From the NCBI GenBank assembly GCA_027946365.1, contig JAPEUQ010000005.1, positions 1,426,001 to 1,490,000 of the forward strand: 64,000 nt of DNA. The letters are read 5' to 3'. The position numbers and the translations under genes are program-made. Origin of the DNA: Kalmusia sp. IMI 367209 (Eukaryota > Ascomycota > Dothideomycetes > Pleosporales > Didymosphaeriaceae). Positions within the stretch are counted from its first letter, which is position 1. The number at the start of each line of letters is the position of its first letter. Positions 54,071 through 64,000 of the stretch are shown piece after piece. The notes beneath the pieces are model-generated. The model was not told where the DNA came from. It saw only the letters and a list, made by a program, of their open reading frames with translations, and ran no database searches.

Positions 54071-57000
54071 ATGGCGGCGCTAGCTACAGAGTGGCGCATG
54101 CCTGTTGCACAGTGCCTTGCCCCTGGAACATCAGAACCATCGACGAATAGCAAATCACATGGCTCCCAGATGGATTCCTTGTCTGCTGTTAACGTGGAGC
54201 CTTCGACGACCACTACGACGCCGATCTCGACTCCTATGACGTCTACCTCGTTAGATGCATCAGACATCGACCTCAAGTCCCAAGGTCTCAATAATTACAT
54301 TGCTTTAGGTTGTCTTCATGTCAACTCTCCGCTTCCATCAATAGCGACAAAGACAGATGCGAATTGGACTGAACTGCTGCATCCGGATTTGCCCGACGAG
54401 GCGAAGTTGCTCATAGGGACTGAAGCAAGTAGATTGCTGGAGGCGCGCTGGATTCGAATGTTTCTTTATCAACCTAGCGATATAAGAAGCGCAATTCATG
54501 ACATTGTACGAATCTATCTTCTTCCGGAAGATTGGGGCCGACGGTTCATCGACAGGAATAGTAAGAGCCTCAAAGCCGCGTTGCGCCAGCTCCTACAAAA
54601 GATCGATACGTCGCCAGCGGCTTGGTTTGGCAGTCATTCAGGAGGAAGCATGCAACGCTTTGATCCATGGGCGAGTGCTGAGAATGTGTCGCTTTTTTAC
54701 CTGTTCAACAAGCTCCCGTCCCCAGCGCCTTCACCAGAGAAAATCAAAAACCGTTTCGCCAGGAGGGCGGTCGAAGACCTTTTAGATTCAGTCGGATTTG
54801 ATCCTGCAGATGAACTGGAATATCAGCCAATGGAAGGGCTAAAGACTAAGCTTTACCCTTATCAAGCAAGGTCAGCGAGCGTGATGGTACAGCGGGAAGC
54901 CGCGCCTCAGTTACAGCTTGACCCACGGCTGGAAACCCGGCAGTCTCCAACTGGAGAAACCTTCTTCTTCGGTGCAAGAGATGGATCTTTCCTCCAAGAA
55001 CCAAAATTCTACGAGGCTAATCGGGGTGGTATCTTAGCAGAGACTATGGTAAGTTCATTATGTGATCTCAAAGTACAGGCGATCAAGGTGGTACGCACGA
55101 GCAACAATTGGCGCTCCGACTGATATCTTCACGCTCTGATATGCTTTTAAACATTCCGTGGTCATTGTGAGAGTTGTTAGAGCGCATACTAAAATTCATA
55201 GGGCCTGGGTAAAACAATCATCTGCTTGTCGGTAATCCTAGCGACAAAGGGACATCTACCTCAAATTCCTGTTGCATATCAGGGACCTCCACGAATACGC
55301 AATAGAGTGGGATCGCTTAAGGATATGGCTGCTAGCACTCTCGGTCGGCACGCTCTTCCTGCAAAGGACCTACTGGAACGCTATGAAGCATATGAAGACC
55401 TCGACTTGCGCAATTTGAAAGATGCGTTGGAACGAAATACCGCATACTATGAGATCCCGCCTGATCTTCCACGAATGAACCGTAATACGTACATTCCACC
55501 ACCACGTCAACTGGTCATGTGCGCTGGCACAATTGTTGTAGTTCCGCGAAATCTGCTCCACCAGTGGCAATCCGAAATCCGCAAACATGTCACGAAGGAT
55601 GCCCTCAAGATCTTGATCGTTGACACCATACCGAAACGTTCCCGGAAGAATAATACGCTGCTATCTGAAGAATACTCAATGGACTTTGAGAGTGAACTGC
55701 CAGCACCTACAAAGCTTATGGAATATGATATCGTGTTATTCACCCGCAACCGCTTCGAACAGGAAATTCAAGACGGGACAGATGAAAAGGGTCGAAGGCT
55801 AGGAGCTGGTGCTCCTCGCAGCTGTGGTTGTCCTTACATTGGTGCCTCGAATATTCCTGACTGTACCTGCAAAGGTCAAGTCTACGAGAGCCCTTTGAAG
55901 AAGATCCACTGGCTGCGCATCATCATCGACGAGGGTCACAGTTTCTCCTCGTCCGTTTCAAATGCGGTGCTTGTCGCCAAGCAGTTGCAAGTCGAGCGGC
56001 GATGGATAGTAAGCGGCACACCTGCCAAGGACCTCGTTGGCGTTGAAGTCGATATTGCGACTTCAGACGAGCTTTCGACGGACGCTAAGCTCTCTCGTGA
56101 ACTCGCTATTGAGACACGGAAGTCTTTCAACCTTGACGACGAGAACACGAAAGCTGCGAAAGCTCTAGGCACCCTAGCCTCAAACTTTCTGATGGTTCGT
56201 CCGTGGGCCGACTCCGCCATAGAGGGTCGTCTTGACTGGGATGAATATGTCTATCGCCATGAAAATATACATCGTAAAACGTATTCCGGCTTCTCCACAT
56301 GCTTTCTACGTACATTAGAAGGCTTGGTTGTGAAGACGCGCCCTGACGACGTTGAAAAAGACATTATTCTACCTCCCAAGCGGCATCAGGTCGTCTATCT
56401 CAAGCCGTGCTGGTTCGACAAAATGGTAAGTCACTCTCGCACACATTGTATATAGGACGCGCGCTAATTGTACACCAATTTTTCAGGTACAGAATCTATT
56501 CGTCCAAGTGCTGCGAGCCAACGCCATCACTAGTGAACGATCCGACGTAGACTATCTCTTTCATAAGAATAGCGCAAAAGCTAGGCACAGCTTGATCCGT
56601 AATTTACGACAAGCCAATTTTACTTGGACTGGATTCAGTCTAGAGGATGTTGTGACTACTCTAGAGACCAGCATAAAATATCTCAACAAGGAAGACAAAA
56701 ACTGCTCATTTGAAGATGAAAGTCTGCTTTTAGAGAGTAGTCGAGTTATCTCAACGCTGACTGCATCAGAGAGCTGGATTGCTCTTAGCAAAGCGCACGA
56801 AGTTGGTAAGTAATTTGCTCTTTCCATGATTTCATATTGCCTTGGAATCCACTATGATCTGAGAACTTTTATTGATATGACATTTAGGTGTGGCAATTGA
56901 GCATTGGCCACAAGATTCGGAAGCGAGCTTTGCTCTCTCGTACCCTGAGAAGCCAACTATGGTCGGAATAACTCAGCTTTTACAGGGGCAGGCGCATGTC

Positions 57001-58236
57001 GATAGTCAGATTTTATCAGCGGATCCATCAGAGGGATTGAGTGCAGTCGGTGAACTTGCAAAAGACATGATTGCTGCGATGCAAGAAGCGGAGACTAAAA
57101 CGAAAAAAACTGAAGAGCAGGCCAACGGTACTATACAGATGCAGAAATCAGGAGTGCCATCTTCTTGCGTAGGTTCACAGCCCCTAACCAGCCGTCGCGC
57201 GTCAGCAATCGCACCCAAGGCTTCGCCTCGCAAGCCTATCACTCTCAACGCCCAGATGAGGCCTCCGCCTGCCCAGAACGAAGAGCCCTCAAACGGATTG
57301 ACCGAAGATCGTCAGACTTCGCCTACGAAACATAGGAAACGTAAGCTCACTATCTCAGATGAGATGGCTGAGCTTCCACAAAATGCACCATTGAGGGACA
57401 CCCGTATAGTGGGCACAACTTCCGCAAAACTCTCGTACCTCATCGGAAAGGTAATGAAGCACCAAGCCAATGAAAAAATCCTCATCTTCTATGATGGGGA
57501 TAATACAGCTTTCTATCTCGCACAAGCACTCGAAATGCTTTATGTCAATCACCGCATCTATGCAAGAACACTGGACAACACGACACGGTCAAAATACGTT
57601 GCACTATTCAACGAAGATCCTGACATCCGCGTCTTGCTAATCGACGTGGCATGTGGTGCCTTGGGCCTCAACCTCAACGCCGCAAGCGTCGTCCTCATCA
57701 TCAACCCGATCAACCGCCCAGGTATCGAAGCGCAGGCCATCAAGCGTGCCCACAGAATCGGCCAAACGAAAGAGGTCCTCGTTGAGACACTCATCCTCGA
57801 AGGAACCATGGAAGAAGCCATCTTCAAGCAAGCGAAGCAGATGTCACGGCAACAGCACTTCGAAGCTAAGGAACTGGAGGACGACGCAGGTATCATCAAC
57901 ATCATCCAGAACACGCAGATACTGCCCATTGATCCAGCTGAGTCCGAGGGCTTTGCCAAGTTTGCTGCCCTGGAGTCGCCGCAACAGGTCTTTGGACGCC
58001 CGAATAGGCACAAGTATCACCATTACCTTGGCAAGTCGGAACCAAAGGAGAGGTTGCAGAAGAAAGCAAGGACTTCGGCTTCGGGTAAGAAGAACGGGGG
58101 AAAGTCTAGGGAGACCAGTCGCGTGAGTACTCCGACGCAATCGGCTCTCCAACCCATCGCATATGCTCCGCCTCGACCGCCTTCAACAAGTCAAGAGCAG
58201 ACCTTCAGCATCTTTGGCGGATCGCGTGATGGGTGA
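54071..58236 (+). CDS. SNF2-family ATPase/helicase
   Basis: Exons 54071-55048, 55202-56425, 56487-56805 and 56888-58236 join in phase to 1289 aa; introns are 153, 61 and 82 bases. The first junction completes the Walker A motif: GGILAETM plus GLGKTIICLS (Lys330). Further motifs are VVVPRNLLHQWQSEI (Ia), IIIDEGH (II, 567-572, DEGH in place of DEAH), and RRWIVSGTPAKD (III). The C-terminal RecA lobe has KILIFYDGDNTAFYLAQAL, VLLIDVACGALGLNLNAA (V) and EAQAIKRAHRIGQTKEV (VI). A Cys-rich insert with CGC and CTC pairs (about 534-549) sits before motif II and may bind zinc. About 300 non-catalytic residues precede the ATPase and a basic tail (KKARTSASGKKNGGKSR) follows. It is closest to the Rad5/Rad16-like group by layout but has no RING. 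The exact ortholog is uncertain. Confidence 0.9.
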
Positions 58237-59387
58237 AAGAGCTGAAGCAACGATAATTCTTAGTGAGTGCTGGTATGAGGTATAGGTGTTTGGGTGTTAT
58301 TGATGCAATGAAGGCTATATTGATGATACCTCTTTATGGAATCTGATACACTATTATCGGGGTCAATTCTACAAAATGAAATAGATTATCCCGAGGCGAC
58401 CATGTACAAAATTCTGGCTTTAGACTAGCTTTAGCTATCGAAAATTATTCTAGTTTCGAGGTTCGGTCTAGAAATGAGCCTGGATCTACGTATTGCATCC
58501 TCTCCCAACAGTATCGGCTAGCTAAGGCAGGTGTTGCTATCTGCCATATGATATGATTTTTCGAAGTGTACCCCGAGTATCTATATGAAAGGCAATAGTC
58601 GCACATGCGACCAACCCCCCTAGTAGTCGCTGACACATAGTCCCTCAACTTGTCGGCCCAGAGTCATCAGGAGTCCAATGGCCTCTTTTCTTTGCATGGT
58701 AAACTGACATTGACAGCCTGGGGGCAAAGTCTTTTTTTCATCGCAAGATCGACATTCAAGCCGAGGTTTTTTCATGGAGCCTGATGTATCAGTTTGTTAG
58801 TTAATGTCACTGTACTGCGGCAGCACCCCATCATTGCATTTTAATGGCAATACAGGGTGCGGGTGTTTATGCCAATGTCTGCGCTCCACAATTATGTCGA
58901 CAGTACCACGGGTTCAGAGGCCTTGGCGCGTTTGCCTTCGCCCAACAGCCGTAGTTGACCTGTTGGGGACAACCCAAGCTCCTATCAACAGCTCGCGAAA
59001 TCTCAGCGCATGTGAACGAGTTGGCGGCGATGAGTCTCCAGCCGCGAGGGAAATGGTGCACGTCACTAGTATACGCACGTAGATCCCCTGCATCGATGGC
59101 CTTCTGTTGTCGTGCCTAGTCATGCCCACAGACAACTCTTTCGACAAAAGCCCTGACAGCTCAAAAGATAGCCTTGCCTCACCAGCGTTCTAAGGCCATC
59201 ATAATGATGCAGTCGGTCGATCGGATTCGATCTGGTATGTTACATAATCTGTTCTGAATGTGCTTGCTCACGGAGACAGATCATCACTGCACCACGATAG
59301 GTCAATCCTTATCGTCGAATGCTATACACGACGTAAGGGAAGATTCTCTGCAACCGCCATGTATAACTCGCAATTCGTTGTCGGGCG
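58237..59387. other. Intergenic
   Basis: This 1.15 kb lies between the SNF2 gene and an MFS gene, both on the plus strand. It holds only short random frames (for example 58804-59082). No repeat or RNA gene is recognised. Confidence 0.5.
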
Positions 59388-60865
59388 ATGCAAACGAAAA
59401 AGGAGACAGAGATCAGCACCGCGTCGGTGCAGATGAGTGAGTGAACAAAGCTTATTGGCGTTGGGGCAATCGCTAATTTTGTCAGGGACGCAAACAGGAA
59501 AGAAGAGATAACAAAGACGCAACAGTGGAAGATATGGTTTGCTTGCGCTCTGCAAGCCTTTTGGGTGATGGGGATCAACCAGAGTTTCGGAATCTTCCAA
59601 GCACACTATGGAAGGGCGGGTGCGGTCAGGGAGGGCATCATTCGTCCTCAAGACATGATGCAGAGAGCTGGAATTGCGGCTATCAATTCGCTTGGAAATG
59701 GGGGAATTGTCGCCGTTTTCGCTATTCTGTTCTATGCATATCTACCAGGGATCGGCAAGCACATCAGAACGCTGTGCTTCGGGGGCACTGTGCTCACAAC
59801 GATCGGGTTCGCAGCCGCGGCTGCATGCCATAATGTAAGTGCAATTCTTGAATGCTAGAAAGGTTGTTGCTCATGTCCTAGAAGGTCTGGCTGCTGCTTC
59901 TGACCCAAGGCTTGCTCGTCGGCGTCGGAGGGGGTGTATTTTTGAACGTTTTGACTACGATTCTTCCAGAATACTTCGGTCGCCACGCCGGTCTGGCGCA
60001 GGGAGCTTCGGTAGGATGTGAGTATCTTCAGTTTTGAATGGACCCGAAAGAACTAATAAAGCTAGCTGGTTGCCTCGGAGGTGCGGTTCTATCATTAAGT
60101 ATCCCGAAACTCATAGAAGCTGTGGGCTCTAGGTGGACGCTCGGCTGCATGTCGATCATGAGCATGTGTTTCTTGAGCGCAGCCAGCGTTCTTGCACAAC
60201 CACCTCGGAAATGCCAAAGACGAAGCACCGAGCTCGTTAGGTGGAGTACCTTCAAAGATCCGATATTCACGCTGCTGTTTCTGGTCAACTTGGTTCACCC
60301 TTTGACCCTCGCCATCCCGACAACCTTCGGACCTGAATTCAGCGAATCGCTCGGGTACAACGTTAATATGGCCTCGGTATTTCTGGCGCTCAGTAGCCTG
60401 GTTGGCGTTCCGTCAAGGTTGATCATGGGCGTTTTGGCGGACTTTGTCGGCCACAACAACATGCTCTTTGTGGCGACATCCATATTCGCCCTCAGTACGT
60501 TGGTGCTTTGGCTGCCAGCTGCACAGGCAAGCAATGGACCAGTATGGATCGTTTACAACGTTGTGTATGGGATTGTGTACGGCGTCTTTATGACAGTGAT
60601 CAACTCGGTGCAGAAGGGACACTTTGGTGACGAGCTATATTATCCGTACAATGGGGTGCTGACGTCGATCAGAGGCGTTGGCTATGTTGTCGGTGTTCCA
60701 ATCGCAGGCTCACTCGTGAGTCGGGTCGAGGATGCGGAATTACACGGGAGCGACTTTGTGAGGCCGATAGTCTATGCAGGGACGCTCTTGACGATATCTG
60801 TATTCTGCCTCGCTGGGGTTCGTTGGTTGGATGCAAAGAAGAAGGGGTGGAAATGGATCAAGTGA
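59388..60865 (+). CDS. MFS permease, MCT-like, four exons
   Basis: Exons 59388-59440, 59486-59834, 59882-60017 and 60066-60865 join in matching phases to 445 aa; introns are 45-48 bases. A short polar N-terminus (MQTKKETEISTASVQ) leads into WKIWFACALQAFWVMGINQSFG, the first helix. The layout is six helices, a central basic loop (PPRKCQRRSTELVRW with STFKDPIFTLLFL after it), then six helices with LVGVPSRLIMGVLADFVGHNN as the second-half motif. This matches MCT-like MFS proteins that lack the strict DGG-x-x-x-W start, as in fungal permeases next to metabolite genes. The substrate is unknown. The initiator at 59388 gives the only open first exon with a phase-2 donor matching the next exon. Confidence 0.85.
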
Positions 60866-61572
60866 CGAATGCGGTCTTGGGAGAATTTGAAGAGAGTTGA
60901 CAAACAAGGGGAAGGAGCAAATGACGAAGAGGAAAGTACAGAGGATCGAGAAGGCAGGAACCAAATTTCATGGCATTTGATGCCCGGGAGAAGCTGGATT
61001 CAATTCACGTTGCATTGTGGGTATGGTACTGATTTCGCGTCGTGTTGCGACGCCTAGAGCGAAGGAGTCGGCGGCTTTGCTCGGTTCTTGTCGGTTCTTG
61101 GCTTCTGCATGCATGCGTTTAATCGTCAACTCACTGCACATTGCACGATAGAGGTGTAGTTGTATAAAGTCGGTCCAATTCCGGATAGGGACGAGGGTAA
61201 TTAAAACATCGTCACGTGTATGAGAGCGATGTGACTGGTGAGTGAGGCTTGCAGGTGATTGGCGTAGCGAATGGCTGGTCCCTGAGCCGTGCGCGTGCTC
61301 GCCGATCCTCTTCCGCGTCTTTGAAAACAATGCGTCCTCGCCCGCCATGTTTAGCCATGTTTAGCGACTGTTTTCGCTCTCACCGTGGAGCCATACCTTC
61401 GCCTTCCCCTCAATGCCCTTACGTCTGCTGAGAAAACCGTAGCTGGAACTCACAGGCCGACTGCGTACATTCCTCTTCATCACCTCTCCGACCAGCAAGC
61501 GCCATGCGCACTCTCTGAGATGTTTACTGCCAGCTACCACGACCGACGCCTTCGATATCCTCGGTCCAAGAC
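60866..61572. other. Intergenic
   Basis: This stretch separates the MFS gene and the WD40 gene, both on the plus strand. A small direct repeat, ccatgtttag twice around 61347-61366, is present. No gene is recognised. Confidence 0.5.
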
Positions 61573-64000
61573 ATGTCGCTTACGCCGAACAACCCCAGGA
61601 TAATGAGCCCGGCCTGGGGCGGCGCCATCAAACTCACCCCGTCGCCCTCACCGTTCCTCAAGAATACCCCGCTGCGCTCGCCCATCAAATCGCATCATCG
61701 CTCGGACGTGAGCTTGACCCTTCGCCAGGTCATTGGGACCACGACGAGCTCGGCCAATGCCTTCGACACCCTTTCCTCTGCGCGCTCCTTCGCCTTCTGC
61801 GCCGGCGCTGCTGCTGTACTGGCGACCGTGGACGACGAGCATCATGTCTCACAGCGTTTCTTCCGCGCACGGCCGACTACGAATCCCATCAACCCTTCCG
61901 CTTCGATATACGGAGGTCCTTCGACACCCACCCAGAACGAGAGTCGCAACCGCACCGCTGCATCCCTGCGTGAGGCCGGTATAGGCGCATCACCGTTGGC
62001 TTCGCCCGCGAATGACTGGAGTGATTCGCCGGGAGGAAAGTCGTGGTCGGCTAGGGAAAGGATAAAAGCTGCCACGTGTGTGTCCTTCAGTCCCGATGCA
62101 AAGTTTCTCGCTGTGGGAGAAGTTAGTATTCGCCTACGAAGGGGCAAGTTGCATGCTAACTACATCAGACGGGATACAAACCGCGCGTATTGATCTTTTC
62201 GACCGCAGCTGATGCACCTTCAGACACCCCCCTGACCGCATTATCCGATCACACCTTTGGTGTCAAGTGCCTTGCCTTCTCTCCCGACTCACAATATCTG
62301 GCCAGCTTAGGTACCTCTAACGATGGCTTCCTGTACATTTGGAGCATCAACTCGCGAACGGGAGCAGCTACCTTGTATGCGAGCAACAAGTGTACGAGCA
62401 ACATCAATCGGATCGCGTGGATGGGGAACAGCCTTATCACTGTGGGCACCAGACACGTCAAGGTCTGGAGGATAGAAGAATCTAATCCTGCGCCCCGACT
62501 CTCCAAGGCTCGCCAGAGCGACACCTCATTTCTGTCCAGTAGCATTCACAAGACGTTACCAGGCAGGAATTGCCTGCTAGAGAGTTTGCTGGAGGCCAAC
62601 TTCACAAGCGTCGTTGCTGTGGCTCCTTCCAAAGCAGTCGTGGCCTCAGACAAAGGCCATGTTTGTCTAATCGACGATAGCGATGGCGCCCAACGCTTTT
62701 TCAAAGTTGCGGAAGCTGGCGTCGCTGTGACATCTATGGCAGTGGATTCTAGGGGTCGACTCCATCTAGCCAGCAGCCAGGGCGGACTCAAAACACTCAA
62801 CATCAGAGACACGATAGGGGTACTGACTCCGCCGCCTTCTCCACCGCCCAGGGTCGAGTCCCCTACAGTCACGCTAACCACTGACTCTAACAAGATTGAA
62901 GCTATCGGTTCCCTATTGAACCACATTGTCACCGTCGACTCCCAGAATTCTATCCGGCTGTCTCATCTGTGTGCATCAGACGACGAGAGTCTGGTCGGCG
63001 AGGTTTTCCAAAAACTGCCAGCACACGGAGACTCTGTGCTTGGGGTGGCTTCGCTAACGAAGTCAAACTCTTTTGGCGCCTCTTTCTGCACGTGGTCCTC
63101 AGGAGGCACCGTCTTGTTCTGGAGTAACGAAGGTATCTTCAAGGAAGGGTTAGAGGTGCCTCTCGAGCAAATTGAAGATGCAGACGGTGAAGCCAACGAA
63201 CTTAGAACCGTCACCGCAAGCTCTGATGCAAATCTGTTTGCTGTTGGTGACAAATATGGTGTACTAAGGTATGTTTTGCCTTCCGCTCATAGTGGGGGAG
63301 ATAGTAAGCTGGCCACATGTGTACATGACAACTTTGTTTTCTCATGTGGCATGTTACCCCAGGCTTTGGAGTGTAACGGTGGTCTGTACACTTGGTGCAG
63401 GCTCCTAGGTTGCCCACTTTTATTCACTCGCCATGACCTAACGGGCGAATCCTGACTGACAGTCTTTCCAGGATCATGGACCGCCAGACCCAATCGAGCG
63501 TCTTCGACTTCAAGGCTCATGCAAACGAAGTAACGAGCATAGCTATGTTCGAAGAAAAGGAGCCAGTGTATATTGCAACCAGTGGTCGAGACCGTATGGT
63601 CCAAGTTTTTCAGAAAAAGAACGGCACTTGGGATCTATTGCAGACTCTAGACGAGCACGTAGGAGCAGTGACAGGAGTCATGTTCTCCAGAAATGGGGAA
63701 CGTTTGGTATCCATGAGCTCTGACCGCACGCTTGTTGTTCGCGAGCTTGTATCTCGTCAGGGGGAAGGAAACGTGGAAAGCGCCTTCCTGATACTACGAA
63801 CGATCATATTGAAGGCATCGCCTGTTTCTATGGCCTGGGATGTGGATCAAGATGACGTCCTGTTAGTTTCGACGATTGACCGCCAGGTGCACAAATTCGA
63901 CCTGCGCAATGGGCAATGCTTAAGCAGCTTTCGCGCATCGGACAATGAAGGTGGCGATGCCGTTGTCCTCTCGTCGTTAGTCCACATACCGCGTACATGG
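61573..64000 (+). CDS. WD40-repeat protein, WDR62/MAPKBP1-like, 3' end outside window
   Basis: Exons 61573-62121, 62169-63268 and 63472 to the window edge join in phase; the gene continues past 64000. A Pro/Ser-rich N-terminus (MSLTPNNPRIMSPAWGG; an alternative ATG is at 61603) precedes a propeller blade with ATCVSFSPDAKFLAVGE joined to TGYKPRVLIFSTA. Further blades are HTFGVKCLAFSPDSQYLASLG, SNINRIAWMGNSLITVGTRHVKVW, AHGDSVLGVASL, AHANEVTSIAMFEEKEPVYIATSGRD and EHVGAVTGVMFSRNGERLVSMSSDRTLVV. The order and the GYKPRVLIFS-type second strand match the two-propeller family of MAPK-binding protein 1/WDR62, scaffold proteins of JNK and spindle poles in animals; the fungal role is unclear. The second intron is 203 bases, far longer than other introns here. 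Confidence 0.85.

Noticed and set aside
1..64000. CRISPR arrays, operons, bacterial promoters, rRNA
   Set aside because: The sequence is eukaryotic with spliceosomal introns; no regular spacer-repeat array or rRNA-like sequence was seen.

Overview
The window is nuclear DNA of a filamentous ascomycete fungus (Pezizomycotina, probably a Dothideomycete). The evidence is the gene content (HET-domain protein, Zn2Cys6 regulator, fungal alpha-aminoadipate reductase, short secreted tyrosinase, several MCT-like MFS permeases), the many GT-AG introns of about 45-55 bases with CTAAC/CTAAT-like branch points, and the absence of operons. I reconstructed exons by hand by matching splice-site phase; almost every multi-exon model closes in frame. 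Layout: 0.7-11.8 kb is gene-dense: an MFS permease, mitochondrial ribosomal protein uL30m, a small DUF7587-like protein, an APP1-type phosphatidate phosphatase, an SDR oxidoreductase and LSM1. 11.8-18.3 kb is sparse, with one unrecognised three-exon gene (13433-14022, minus) and a possible decayed coding fragment. 18.3-26.1 kb holds housekeeping genes: NFU1 (mitochondrial Fe-S assembly), LYS2 (lysine biosynthesis) and a type II membrane protein with glycosyltransferase-like features. 26.4-31.7 kb holds an F-box/LRR gene, a nucleoside 2-deoxyribosyltransferase-like gene and, head-to-head with it, a HET-domain gene. 33.3-42.5 kb is an accessory block: a secreted parallel beta-helix glycosidase, an MFS permease diverging from a Zn2Cys6 regulator, a secreted tyrosinase, and a secreted protein with an EGF-like module and a beta-propeller-like body. 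42.5-54.1 kb is an 11.5 kb gene-poor tract with mini- and microsatellites, degenerate repeats and one proline-rich broken reading frame. 54.1-64 kb holds a SNF2-family ATPase, a third MFS permease and the 5' part of a WDR62/MAPKBP1-like WD40 gene that runs off the window. The observations most worth checking are: (1) LYS2 carries a +2 and a +1 insertion 47 bases apart that compensate each other but scramble the core A3 nucleotide-binding motif of the adenylation domain; (2) the F-box gene has one exon junction whose phases do not match although both splice sites look strong; (3) the divergent MFS/Zn2Cys6 promoter carries an exact 11-base CCAAT-containing repeat spaced exactly 50 bases plus three CGGCCG palindromes; (4) a HET gene shares a 202-base promoter gap with a deoxyribosyltransferase-fold gene; (5) a 216-base inverted-repeat element and a perfect 18-base palindrome lie between the HET and glycosidase genes. 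I found no rRNA, convincing tRNA, CRISPR array or intact transposon.
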